Shown here: in pieces, positions 11,388-20,105 of the stretch
Position numbering within the stretch: position 1 is the stretch's first letter
Layout of the letters: the number at the start of each line of letters is the position of its first letter
NCBI GenBank assembly: GCA_015660865.1
Contig: JACTUA010000002.1
Span: forward strand, 186,548-250,547
Origin: Methanomicrobiales archaeon
GTDB lineage: Archaea; Halobacteriota; Methanomicrobia; Methanomicrobiales; JACTUA01
Length of the DNA stretch: 64,000 nt
Direction: 5' to 3'
Translations under genes and position numbers: made by a program
The notes under the pieces: generated by a model
Told to the model about the DNA's origin: nothing
The model's input: only the letters and a program-made list of their open reading frames with translations
Database searches by the model: none

Positions 11388-12722
11388 ATGAAGACTGCAT
11401 CCTTCACCGATTTGGCCCTCTCCCACGAGCTGCAGCGGGCCATCGCGGACCTCGGGTTCGAGGAGCCGACCCCGATCCAGTCCCTTACGATCCCGGTCAT
11501 CCGCTCAGGGAAAGACGTCATCGGCCATGCCCACACGGGTACCGGCAAGACCGCGGCCTATGGCATCCCGCTCCTGGAGGGGATCGATCCCCATAAACGG
11601 ACCATCCAGGCGCTGGTCCTTTGCCCGACGCGGGAGCTCGCCATCCAGGTCTCTGAGGAACTGACAAAGCTCGCGAAGCACCGGAGAGGCATCACCATCC
11701 TCCCGGTGTACGGCGGCCAGTCCATGGACCGGCAGCTCTCGGCCCTCGCACGGGGCGTCCAGGTTGTCATTGCCACTCCCGGCCGGCTTCTCGACCACAT
11801 CAGGCGCCGTTCCATATCCCTCGATGAGGTGAAGTACGTGGTGCTCGACGAGGGGGACGTGATGCTCGACATGGGCTTCATCGAGGACATCGAGGCGATC
11901 CTCGCCCGGACGCCGAGGGGGCGGCAGACCGTTCTCTTCTCGGCGACAGTCCCTGATACGATCCATGACCTCTCACGCCGCTACATGCGCGATCCAAAGA
12001 TCATCAGGGTGGTCCACGAACGGCTGACGGTCCCGGGTGTCGAGCAGCGGTACTACCAGGTGAACGAGCAGGAGAAGCTCGACGTCCTGGCCGACCTTCT
12101 CGAGGAGTTCGACCCGAAGCTCTCCCTTATCTTCTGCAACACGAAACGCAGGACGGATGCGCTCGCCCGGCGCCTGCGTGCCCGGGGGTACCCGGCCGAC
12201 AAGCTCAACGGGGACATGACCCAGGGGCAGCGGGAACGGGTCATGGCGAAGTTCCGGCGGGGGGAGATCGGGGTGCTCGTGGCTACCGACGTCGCTGCCA
12301 GGGGCATCGACGTGGAAGGGATCGATGCGGTCTTCAACTACGACGTCCCGAATGACCCGGAGTATTACGTCCACCGGATCGGGCGCACAGCCCGGGCAGG
12401 GAAGGGCGGACGGTCGTTCACCCTCGTGACCGGGATGGATGCCGGGAAGATCCGGGATATCCAGCGGTATGCAAAGATTACCATCGGGGAACAAGCCGCA
12501 CCTGTCCGGGGACCGGCACCTGTCGTAACCGGCACCCTGCCGGATGAGATCCGGACCTTGATCGAGAAGGGCGATCTCGGGCCCTACAGGTCCCGGATCC
12601 AGCGCTGGATCGAGGAGGGCCACACCTCCCTCGACATCGCGGCGGCACTCCTTGCGGTTACCGAATCTGCCCCGGAAGGGGAGATGGGTACCGCCAGCCC
12701 TTCGAGGAGAAGAATCCACTGA
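11388..12722 (+). CDS. DEAD-box-type ATP-dependent RNA helicase (DEGD variant)
   Basis: RNA unwinding or remodelling enzyme. All superfamily 2 motifs are present: a Q motif (PTPIQ, residues 27-31), motif I AHTGTGKT (48-55), PTREL, motif II, SAT (185-187), a C-terminal RecA domain with VATDVAARGIDV, and HRIGRTARAGKGG. Motif II reads LDEGD (residues 153-157) instead of DEAD. A short C-terminal segment follows (about residues 385-444). The ATG at 11388 was chosen because it begins at the usual FTDLAL start; an in-frame ATG at 11337 would add 17 residues without family support. A T/C-rich tract after the stop may terminate it. Confidence 0.93.
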   Translation: MKTASFTDLALSHELQRAIADLGFEEPTPIQSLTIPVIRSGKDVIGHAHTGTGKTAAYGIPLLEGIDPHKRTIQALVLCPTRELAIQVSEELTKLAKHRRGITILPVYGGQSMDRQLSALARGVQVVIATPGRLLDHIRRRSISLDEVKYVVLDEGDVMLDMGFIEDIEAILARTPRGRQTVLFSATVPDTIHDLSRRYMRDPKIIRVVHERLTVPGVEQRYYQVNEQEKLDVLADLLEEFDPKLSLIFCNTKRRTDALARRLRARGYPADKLNGDMTQGQRERVMAKFRRGEIGVLVATDVAARGIDVEGIDAVFNYDVPNDPEYYVHRIGRTARAGKGGRSFTLVTGMDAGKIRDIQRYAKITIGEQAAPVRGPAPVVTGTLPDEIRTLIEKGDLGPYRSRIQRWIEEGHTSLDIAAALLAVTESAPEGEMGTASPSRRRIH

Positions 12723-12885
12723 ATCCGTGAGCCCGGGATCAACACCTCATTCGATTATCCGATTGCTCATTTCTTCCCCTTCCTTTGTCACGGGACGGGA
12801 GAGGATCCTCCCACTATCCTCATGAAGTGAGACAGAGATTACTTCTCGTGATCCATCCGAGGTTGCGAAGGAGTGATACAGGTCT

Positions 12886-13977
12886 ATGAGATGGCATGGC
12901 TGGCCACGGGTGAAGCTGCGGATTCAGGACCCTTGCAGCCGGGCGGGGGGGGATCAAGACCCGCCCGCTCAGGAGATCCCGTTCAGCCGCGAGGTCGAGG
13001 CCATCGCTCCCCTGATCATCTCAGCCTCGCGGTCAACAGATATCCCTGCATTTTATGGCGACTGGTTCATGGAACGGCTCCGAAGCGGCTATGCGAAGTG
13101 GGTCAACCCATGGAATGGTGCCCCAATCTACGTCTCCTTCCAGAACGCCCGTGTCTTCGTCTTCTGGTCCAAGAACCCCACCCCCTTCCTTCCCTGCCTT
13201 GAAGAGATGACACGGCTGGGCTATCAGTACTACCTGCTCTTCACCCTGAATGACTACGAGGTCGAAGGGGTCGAGCCCCGTCTTCCTCCCCTCGAAGACC
13301 GGGTACAGACCTTCATCTCGCTCTCGCGGATGGCAGGGAGAGGGAGGGTCGTGTGGCGGTGGGATCCCCTCCTCCTCTCGGATACCCTCGATGTGACAAC
13401 CCTCCTGGATCGGATCCGGAAGGTGGGCGATGCCATTGCGCCCTTTACAGAACGCATGATCTTCTCGTTCATCGACATTGCAAGATACCCGGGAGTCGGC
13501 AGGAACCTCAGGGCCCGGGGATTCGGGGATATCCGGGAATTCTCGCCCGCCGAAGAACTGGAACTCGCAGCAGGGCTTCAGGAGCTGAACAGGTCCTGGG
13601 GCCTTACGATATCCGCCTGCGGTGAGGAGAAGGACCTCTCCGGTTTCGGGATAGAGGCAGGCGGATGCATCTCCCGCGACCTGATGCTGCGGGAGTTCAG
13701 GGGAGACCAGGTGCTCCGTCATTTCCTGGAGCCCCCTGATCCCGGTATCCCTCTGGTCAGGGGGACTGCTTCGCCTGTCCCCCCGCACCTGAAAGACCCC
13801 GGCCAGCGGCCCTCATGCGGATGCGTCGTCTCGAAGGATATAGGGCAGTATTCGACCTGCCCCCACCTCTGCGCCTACTGTTATGCCAATACCACTCCCA
13901 AAAGGGTGGAGAAACGTTACATAATCTACCAGATACAGTCCGAAAAGGGTCTCTTTGGCGATTCCATCTCCGAATAA
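12886..13977 (+). CDS. DUF1848 family protein with C-terminal CX3CX2C cluster
   Basis: Family of unknown function recognised by ISASRSTDIPAFYGDWF (about residues 44-60), VNPWNG and VFWSKNP. Near the C-terminus CPHLCAYCYAN places cysteines 325, 329 and 332 in a CX3CX2C array, the spacing used by radical SAM enzymes to hold a [4Fe-4S] cluster, here at the wrong end of the chain. Another cysteine pair (CGC) lies about 15 residues before it. The ATG at 12886 has GAAGGAGTG about ten bases upstream; the N-terminal 40 residues are an extension relative to the family core. It stands alone with no clear operon partner. A biochemical role is not assignable. Confidence 0.8.
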   Translation: MRWHGWPRVKLRIQDPCSRAGGDQDPPAQEIPFSREVEAIAPLIISASRSTDIPAFYGDWFMERLRSGYAKWVNPWNGAPIYVSFQNARVFVFWSKNPTPFLPCLEEMTRLGYQYYLLFTLNDYEVEGVEPRLPPLEDRVQTFISLSRMAGRGRVVWRWDPLLLSDTLDVTTLLDRIRKVGDAIAPFTERMIFSFIDIARYPGVGRNLRARGFGDIREFSPAEELELAAGLQELNRSWGLTISACGEEKDLSGFGIEAGGCISRDLMLREFRGDQVLRHFLEPPDPGIPLVRGTASPVPPHLKDPGQRPSCGCVVSKDIGQYSTCPHLCAYCYANTTPKRVEKRYIIYQIQSEKGLFGDSISE

Positions 13978-14044
13978 CAGGGTGAATTCCAAACCCCCCG
14001 GAGGCAGCAGCCGGAGGATTTGCGAGGTGTGATCGTCTGAGAGA

Positions 14045-14599
14045 TCACGCAGTTTCTGAATCCTCACGGATGACGAAGAGGCATCTCTCCAGGGCATTCA
14101 CGGCGATCTCCTCCATCTCGGGGGCAAAGGTGCGGAGGGCCAGGTTCATCTGGTACAGACCCGAGACCAAAGCTCCCGACTCGCCCTCCCCGTCCCCGTT
14201 GGACAGGAAGAAGTAGAGGATGAAGAGGTCTGCGAGGTTATCCTGATCCATCGTGGACGTGGTTGAGAGATATGCACAGGTTCTCCTCGAGACCTGCTCA
14301 CCGAGCGTTACCCTGATCTCCTGCGAGAGTGGTGTCATGATTTCATTCCTGATCTCCTCGTCATGCTCGCTGGCTGGGCTGTAGTGCGGCTGGATGACGA
14401 CCTGGCAGGAATCCGTATCCGGGCAGTACCTCATCCGTACGATAAGGGCCATCAGGTATGTTACCGTCGGAGCGGAGGAGAGGAGCCCGCAGGCGGTCTC
14501 AAGGACATGCTGCCTGCCGGCACGGAGCCTGGGGGCTGGAATTCCGCGATCGTCAGGAACATTCATCGGTGCATACCGGGTGTCCGAATCTGCTGCCAT
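14045..14599 (-). CDS. Hypothetical protein, 184 aa
   Basis: No family recognised. The predicted product is soluble and acidic, with an N-terminal polar stretch and a moderately hydrophobic C-terminal half (LADLFILYFFLS and YQMNLALRTFAPEMEEIAVNALERC). No catalytic motif is evident. The start is the ATG at 14599, preceded by AGAGGATT; an ATATATA element about 35-45 bases upstream (14633-14645) is a plausible TATA box. The in-frame region further upstream is AT-rich and non-coding in appearance. It is divergent from the HEAT-repeat gene downstream on the other strand. Confidence 0.6.
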   Translation of the reverse strand: MAADSDTRYAPMNVPDDRGIPAPRLRAGRQHVLETACGLLSSAPTVTYLMALIVRMRYCPDTDSCQVVIQPHYSPASEHDEEIRNEIMTPLSQEIRVTLGEQVSRRTCAYLSTTSTMDQDNLADLFILYFFLSNGDGEGESGALVSGLYQMNLALRTFAPEMEEIAVNALERCLFVIREDSETA

Positions 14600-15001
14600 T
14601 GGAATCCTCTGAGGATTAATTATTATCAATACTATATATATGTTTCCTGTGTTAATCCTGATCCTGTGTCGTGCAAACAGTCTATAAATGGTCCATTGAG
14701 ATAAATAAAAGCAAATTTCATTCATATAAATTCTAAAAGCATAACAAGGCGTTTGTTCATGAATCTAGAGAATAAGATGATAAAATGAAGTAACCATCCC
14801 GGTTCCTTGCCCACGGGCGCCCCTGGAGCAAGGGGATGGAGACTCATCGGATACGCCCTCACCCGACCGGACGATGAAAACGATCCCGATGGGAACTTGG
14901 GGAGACGAATCGAATCCGGGTTTCACTCTGGCAGTTACGGAACGCTTTTATCCACCACTCTTTATACTCTTATTCAATTTTATGTCACCGGAGGATGTGG
15001 A
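14600..15001. other. Intergenic region with divergent promoters
   Basis: This 402-bp gap holds TATA-like ATATATA at 14633-14645 for the minus-strand gene and CTTTATACT near 14958 for the plus-strand HEAT gene. The stretch 14690-14795 is AT-rich. No ORF with coding character or RNA gene was seen. Confidence 0.5.
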
Positions 15002-15805
15002 ATGGCACTGAGGGACGAGAAGTTCTCCATACCTGAGGAGCTGATCATAGAGGATCTCACCGGGCAGGACAGGAAGATCCGGCAGAATGCCCTTGACCTC
15101 CTGAACGTGATGACCTGGTACGACTGGAACCCGACGACATTCGTGGCTTCCGGGGGAGCCCAGGCCCTCATCTCCTGTCTCGAAGATCCGGACGAGGAGG
15201 CAAGGAGGCTCGCCGCCTTCCTCATCGGCTATGTCGCCGAGGCCTGCGGCGTCGAGAATACCGGGATCGTCAGTGCCGTCCCCCTCCTCATGAAGCTCTT
15301 CGATGGATCCTCCGTCTCCTTCTCAAAGAAGATCCTCTCCCGGGGGACCAGGAACCTCCGGGTGGCAGCAGGAAATACCCTCGTGAAGATAGGTTCTCCG
15401 GCGGTCGAGGCACTCACCGTGGCCCTCCACAACCCGAACCGGGACGTGCGGTTCAATGCAGCCCGGGCCCTGGGTGAGATCCGGGATCCGAGGGCAGTGG
15501 AGTCCATCCTCGACCTTCTCCGGGACCAGAACCGGACCGTCCGGCTGGCCGCCGCCCGGGCCCTCGGTTTCATCAAGGATGAGCGGGCGGTGGAACCCCT
15601 CTCCCATGCTCTCGGCGACAGGACCCGGATGGTGAGGAACTATATCGCCTGGGCCCTTGGCGAGATCGGCGATGAGAGGGCGGTCACCGCCCTCCAGAAG
15701 GCGTACAAACATGCTCTCATGGATGGGGATCTCTCGGGCCAGTTCGCCATCAACGCGGCGCTCGAGGAGATCGAGAGCTCGAGGTACCGGAAGTACAGGG
15801 AATAA
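15002..15805 (+). CDS. HEAT-repeat (PBS lyase-like) protein, 267 aa
   Basis: Scaffold-type alpha-helical repeat protein. At least four PBS-lyase HEAT repeats of about 31 residues fill the C-terminal half, each with the pattern DPRAVESILDLLRD...VRLAAARALG (for example residues 150-265). The N-terminal half contains more divergent helical repeats. The ATG at 15002 has GGAGG eight bases upstream; longer in-frame starts lack one. A specific partner cannot be inferred. A second HEAT protein is encoded 1 kb downstream on the other strand. Confidence 0.8.
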   Translation: MALRDEKFSIPEELIIEDLTGQDRKIRQNALDLLNVMTWYDWNPTTFVASGGAQALISCLEDPDEEARRLAAFLIGYVAEACGVENTGIVSAVPLLMKLFDGSSVSFSKKILSRGTRNLRVAAGNTLVKIGSPAVEALTVALHNPNRDVRFNAARALGEIRDPRAVESILDLLRDQNRTVRLAAARALGFIKDERAVEPLSHALGDRTRMVRNYIAWALGEIGDERAVTALQKAYKHALMDGDLSGQFAINAALEEIESSRYRKYRE

Positions 15806-15949
15806 CGGGAAATGAACCATCCTCCCTTCCTGTTCTCCGGTGCACCGGGAGATCCCTCCTTCCCCCTCTTTCGCTCATTCTCCGATGAAATCCCGGCGGG
15901 AGAACCATTGCCCTCACCTCGTTCCGGGAACCCCTGGTGAGGCCTGTTC

Positions 15950-16801
15950 ATGTCACCTCTCCAGACCCGATCCTTCGGGAAGAACGGCCCCGGGGTCACC
16001 ATCGTCGGACTCGGCGGTGAAGGGATCCTCCGGAGCCACGGGAAGAATGCCTTCGCCCAGCCGGTCATCGAGGAGGCGGCCGCACAGGGGATCACCTACT
16101 TTGACTCGGCGAGGGCGTATGACGAGAGCGAGCGGTACCTCGGCAGGTTCTGGGAGACCAGGCCCGAACTCCGGGCCCGGATCTTCCAGACCTCCAAGTC
16201 CGCGTGTCGTGACTATGCAGGGGCGTGGGCCGACCTCGAGACCTCCCTTGCAAACCTCCACACCAGCCACCTGGACCTCTGGCAGATCCATGACCTGAGA
16301 AGCTGGGAGGACGTGAAAGCCGTGGAAGGCTCCTCGGGTGCGCTCGATGCATTCGGGGAGGCACGGAAGCAGGGGAAGGCGAGGCATATCGGGGTCACCG
16401 GGCACCATGATCCCACGATCCTCACCCATGCCGTTGAGAACTGGCCGGTGGATTCCGTGCTCCTCCCCGTGAACCCGGTCGAGGGGGTCCTCGGGGGGTT
16501 CCTGGACCGGACCATCCCCATGGCAGAGAAGAAGGGGCTTGCCATCATCGGGATGAAGGTCCTCGGGGCTGGCAACTACCTCGCACCGTCTGGCGGGATC
16601 TCTGCCGAGCTCCTCATCCGGTACGCCCTCTCCCGGCCGGTCACCCTCATCATCGTCGGGTGTACTCAGCCCATCGAGGTGCTCACCCTTGCCTCCCTTG
16701 GAAGGGATTTCACCCCTCTCTCCGAGGGCGAGCAGCGGATGCTCGAGGAGAAGTTCGCCCCCTATGCGGCAGACCTCGCCTTCTACCGTGGGGTGACCTG
16801 A
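15950..16801 (+). CDS. Aldo/keto reductase
   Basis: NAD(P)H-dependent oxidoreductase of the AKR superfamily (283 aa). The visible tetrad candidates are D and Y in YFDSARAYDESE, K in FQTSKS and H in LWQIHDL. A C-terminal nucleotide-binding segment SRPVTLIIVGCTQPIEV follows. The substrate is unknown. It converges on the HEAT-repeat gene with only 4 bases between the stops. Confidence 0.9.
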   Translation: MSPLQTRSFGKNGPGVTIVGLGGEGILRSHGKNAFAQPVIEEAAAQGITYFDSARAYDESERYLGRFWETRPELRARIFQTSKSACRDYAGAWADLETSLANLHTSHLDLWQIHDLRSWEDVKAVEGSSGALDAFGEARKQGKARHIGVTGHHDPTILTHAVENWPVDSVLLPVNPVEGVLGGFLDRTIPMAEKKGLAIIGMKVLGAGNYLAPSGGISAELLIRYALSRPVTLIIVGCTQPIEVLTLASLGRDFTPLSEGEQRMLEEKFAPYAADLAFYRGVT

Positions 16802-16805
16802 CGGG

Positions 16806-17432
16806 TCAGGGCGGACCTCCCCCCTCCATCAGCTCCAGGATGCGCAGGAGGGCATTTCCTGCCACCTGGCGGACGACCGTGTTTTCGTCGGACTCCGCAA
16901 GCTTCCCGAGGGGATCTCTCGCCCGTGCATCCCCCAGTTCGCCGAGGGAGATCGCGGCCTGGGCACGCACATTCTCGCTCCCGTCCGTGAGGGCCGAGAT
17001 GAGGGGATCGACAGCCCTGGGATTCCGCATCTCCCCCAGGACAAGGGCGGAGAGGACCCTGACCTCCTCGTCCGGGTCCTGAAGCGCAACGATGATCTCG
17101 TCCATCGCAGGATCCCCGATGTTTGCCAGGATGTCCGCGATCTTCACCCTCACGAGGCCGTCCTTCTCATGAAACGCCCTGATGAGGGGAATGACGGCAA
17201 TCTTCCCGATCTTCTCCAGCGCAATGGAGGCGACCATGTGGATCTGCTCATCCCCGTCCCTCAGAGCCATGAGGAGGGTCGGTACGGCTGCCGCTCCCGA
17301 ACCGATGAGGGCGTCCAGGACATCGCTCATGGTATCGGGATCGCTCCCTTTCACCGATGCGATGAGTTCCCTGAACTCGCCTCTCTTCACCATGCCCTCG
17401 ATATCCGGCCGCACATTTCCCGTCTCTGCCAT
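16806..17432 (-). CDS. HEAT-repeat protein, 208 aa
   Basis: The protein is made of about six HEAT/PBS-lyase repeats of 31 residues (for example DPAMDEIIVALQDPDEEVRV and NPRAVDPLISALTDGSENVR), giving a right-handed helical solenoid used for protein contacts. The start at 17432 (MAETGNVRPD) follows a G-rich ribosome site. An in-frame TTG at 17453 is less likely. It lies downstream of two peroxiredoxin genes on the same strand, 34 bases from the nearer one, so may be cotranscribed. Confidence 0.85.
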   Translation of the reverse strand: MAETGNVRPDIEGMVKRGEFRELIASVKGSDPDTMSDVLDALIGSGAAAVPTLLMALRDGDEQIHMVASIALEKIGKIAVIPLIRAFHEKDGLVRVKIADILANIGDPAMDEIIVALQDPDEEVRVLSALVLGEMRNPRAVDPLISALTDGSENVRAQAAISLGELGDARARDPLGKLAESDENTVVRQVAGNALLRILELMEGGGPP

Positions 17433-17466
17433 CAGAACCCCCCGTAAGAACAAGGGTGATACGCTC

Positions 17467-17946
17467 TCATTTCCTGCTTAGCCCTTCAAGAACCCGGATG
17501 ACTTCCCCGATATCCGGCACGCTGTGGATGGGATAGACCTTCACGAACACCACCGTCTGCTTCTCGTCGACGATCACATTCGCCCGCTCGGCGAACCCGT
17601 TCGCGTCCCTGAAGAGGCCGTACATCTGCGCAACCTTCCCGTGGGGCCAGAAGTCGCTGAGGAGCCGGGTCTGGGTGATCTTCAGGCTCTCGGCCCAGGC
17701 CTTCTTGCAGGGGACGGAATCGACGCTGATCCCGACCGCAACCGTGTTCAGGGCTTCGAGCGCCCCGCGGTTCTCCTCGAGGGATTTCATCTGGCCAGCG
17801 CAGAACGCGGTCCATGCAAGGGGATGAAACGAGAGGAGGACCCTCTTCCCTGACTGTTCAAGGAGATCGAAGGTCTTGTCGTTCTGGTCCTTGATGGAGA
17901 AGTTCTTGGCCGGGTCCCCCGGCTTGATCATCCGCGGCTGGTCCAT
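17467..17946 (-). CDS. Peroxiredoxin (AhpC/TSA-type redoxin)
   Basis: Thiol peroxidase fold of 159 residues. The peroxidatic centre is HPLAWTAFCAGQM with C49. C-terminal strands ANVIVDEKQTVVFVKVYP complete the thioredoxin-like domain. A candidate second Cys (VPCKKAW) is present. The ATG at 17946 has AGGTG upstream, and GATAAATACT further upstream is a likely TATA box, so it probably has its own promoter despite its position behind bcp. Confidence 0.88.
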   Translation of the reverse strand: MDQPRMIKPGDPAKNFSIKDQNDKTFDLLEQSGKRVLLSFHPLAWTAFCAGQMKSLEENRGALEALNTVAVGISVDSVPCKKAWAESLKITQTRLLSDFWPHGKVAQMYGLFRDANGFAERANVIVDEKQTVVFVKVYPIHSVPDIGEVIRVLEGLSRK

Positions 17947-18016
17947 AGAGTGCACCTGACTACGCATCCTGCCAGCGAGTATTTATCCCTTCGGTCGTGG
18001 TCTTCAAAGCATCCCC

Positions 18017-18517
18017 TCACGCTCCTTCACCCCTGCCGGCCTTCTCTGCGAGGAGCGCCTCCTTCACGGCCTCTGCATGCCCCTTCACGTTGACCCTCCT
18101 CCAGACCTCCACGATCTTCCCCTCTGGATCGATAAGGAAGGTGTCGCGCTCGGTGCCGAGGATCTCCTTGCCGAAGATGGTCTTCGGTTTCCACGTGCCA
18201 TATGCTGCAAGGACATGGTGATCCAAGTCGGAGAGGAGGAGCACGGTCAGCTTGTGCCGTTCGGCGAAATCCTGGTGGCTCTCGGGCGAATCCGTGGAGA
18301 CCCCGATGACCTGGGCACCGAGCTCGGCAAATTTCTCAAGCGCTGCAGAGAACTGGATCGCTTCGAGGGTGCAGCCCGGGGTGTTGTCCCGGGGGTAGAA
18401 GTAGAGCACCACCCATCTCCCGCGAAAGCTCTCGAGACAGATCTCCTTCTTTTCAGCATCCGGGAGGCAGAACGGGGGAGCCTGCCTTCCGATGCATGGA
18501 TCGACACCTGCTTCCAT
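18017..18517 (-). CDS. bcp: Peroxiredoxin, Bcp/PrxQ type
   Basis: Thioredoxin-dependent peroxidase of 166 residues. YPRDNTPGCTLEA holds the peroxidatic C49. The PrxQ resolving Cys five residues later is absent (Ile at that position), so this is a 1-Cys form or uses another Cys such as C17 or C27. The rest of the fold (VIGVSTDSPESHQDFAE, RDTFLIDPEGKI) is intact. A second peroxiredoxin follows 70 bases downstream, an oxidative-stress pair useful to an anaerobe. Confidence 0.92.
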   Translation of the reverse strand: MEAGVDPCIGRQAPPFCLPDAEKKEICLESFRGRWVVLYFYPRDNTPGCTLEAIQFSAALEKFAELGAQVIGVSTDSPESHQDFAERHKLTVLLLSDLDHHVLAAYGTWKPKTIFGKEILGTERDTFLIDPEGKIVEVWRRVNVKGHAEAVKEALLAEKAGRGEGA

Positions 18518-18646
18518 AAGGACCGGAAGATGACTGGTCGTGCGGGTTCTTCAAACCATACCTTCCTCGCGGGTCGCGTTCCCAGGGGGAGGAGATCTCT
18601 GATTCAGGGGGGGGCCTGAATAGATGCCCTGAACTGTACCAGGGTA

Positions 18647-18719
18647 TACCCCCGGGCGGATTCGAACCGCCGTCACCGGCTCCAAAGGCCGGTATGATTG
18701 ACCGCTACACTACGGGGGT
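18647..18719 (-). tRNA. tRNA-Gln (TTG)
   Basis: A minus-strand cloverleaf has acceptor ACCCCCG/CGGGGGT, anticodon stem CCGGC/GCCGG with loop CTTTGGA (TTG, reads CAA), and T arm GGCGGTTCGAATCCGCC. The discriminator is A, and CCA is not encoded. Confidence 0.95.
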
Positions 18720-19036
18720 GCCTGATGATTAGCCTGCTCTCATCATTTTCCTATTCGGAGAAATGATACGTTATATTCAATTCGGGAATGGATAAAAAGA
18801 TGTACTCCTCATATTCGTCCCGATGGAGAGATCAACGAACCGCGGGTGCGACAATGAATTGGTAAAATTCTCGTCGGTGTCCAAACTTTTTCTGCAAGAT
18901 GTATGCCCCATCCCGTTCTGCACGTAGTCTTCGAGGGGTGTTACCGGTTGTATCCCAACCCCCGATGTTTGCCATGTTTCGAGATTATTCGGTGCCTGGG
19001 CAGAAAATGAAGGTGGGAAGAAGGATAGAAACGCTC

Positions 19037-19918
19037 TCATCCCGTTATCTGGAATGAGTTGAGCATCTGTCGTTCGGTCCCCGACCAGTCATTGAAGGTG
19101 TCGTCTCTCGAGGTAAATCCGATATTATATCCCTTTTCCCCCACTTCCAGCAAATATCCGACGGTCCTGATCTTGTCTCCCGAATTTAAAACGACCGTAT
19201 ACTCCAGATTCTGCGCTGGATATCCGGCAAGGACCGTCCTCTCATTTCTCAGTAACGTGAACTGGGAAGAAATTGTGTTTGAACCTAATATCTCGATTGA
19301 ATGGTTCGTCCAGGCATCGAGGGAAACCCCGCGGTATCCCGGCCCGGTAAGGTCAACCACCTGTACGGTCGCGGCTGTTTTTCCATCGCCGCTTATAAAA
19401 GCAGTATCGGTGATGAAATCCGAATTCGGATCTTTCCTCGTGAAATGGTTCCAGGTGCCGGGATATACTATCCTGAACCCGAGAACGGGATCCTCGTACG
19501 TCGAGAAGCTGCCCGCTGAGCCGGGTGGTGACACAGGTCCAAAGGCAGAAAAAATTCCAGACATGAAAGGAAACAGGAGGGAAATAAGAACACCTGCCCC
19601 TCCCAGGGCAATAAGCCAGAGAAGAAGAACTCTCCTGTTTCCGCTTCCCGGATATACTTTTTTCAGGAGAGAATAGAGGAGAGAGAAAAGAACGATGAAA
19701 AAAACGAGAGCCGCCGTGAAAACCAGTATGGTGGAAGCTACACGCTGGTTCTTGAGAGAGAGAAAGACAGCCAGAAGAGCGAAGATAAAAGAGAGACCCA
19801 GAAAAACCCGTTCACCTGTGGTTAAATCTTCAAACATCCTGATCATATAGGTGAACGGGTAACTTTTTATTAATTCTCCTGTTGCCGGGAATTTTTCACC
19901 AGGGATTCCGTCATGCAT
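19037..19918 (-). CDS. Membrane protein with PsbP-like C-terminal domain
   Basis: 293 aa. Three hydrophobic segments occupy about residues 37-56, 62-86 and 96-125. They are followed by an exported or surface domain starting FSTYEDPVLGFRIVYPGTWN, the signature of PsbP/DcrB-like domains found in methanogen surface proteins. The role is unknown. The start codon is uncertain: an alternative Met occurs at MIRMFEDLT about 25 residues in. It is divergent from the beta-propeller gene, with a shared AT-rich promoter region. Confidence 0.65.
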   Translation of the reverse strand: MHDGIPGEKFPATGELIKSYPFTYMIRMFEDLTTGERVFLGLSFIFALLAVFLSLKNQRVASTILVFTAALVFFIVLFSLLYSLLKKVYPGSGNRRVLLLWLIALGGAGVLISLLFPFMSGIFSAFGPVSPPGSAGSFSTYEDPVLGFRIVYPGTWNHFTRKDPNSDFITDTAFISGDGKTAATVQVVDLTGPGYRGVSLDAWTNHSIEILGSNTISSQFTLLRNERTVLAGYPAQNLEYTVVLNSGDKIRTVGYLLEVGEKGYNIGFTSRDDTFNDWSGTERQMLNSFQITG

Positions 19919-20105
19919 ACCATATCACCCCTGATGACTGCTTCCGCCTCTCGCAGCAGGGCTGTTCCGGTTCCATTCCATGACTCTTCGGAGACAAGAA
20001 AATCCCTTATAATTACGAATATTTTCGTAGTTAAAGCAATTATCTTATTCTTTTACGCCAATAGACTCATATACACAGGATTTTGACATGGAGAAGGAGA
20101 TCAAT

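Noticed and set aside
18777-19040. 87-codon minus-strand ORF overlapping the PsbP-like gene stop by ATGA
   Set aside because: The overlap is suggestive, but the product has no recognisable family, composition is unlike a normal protein and no independent support exists.
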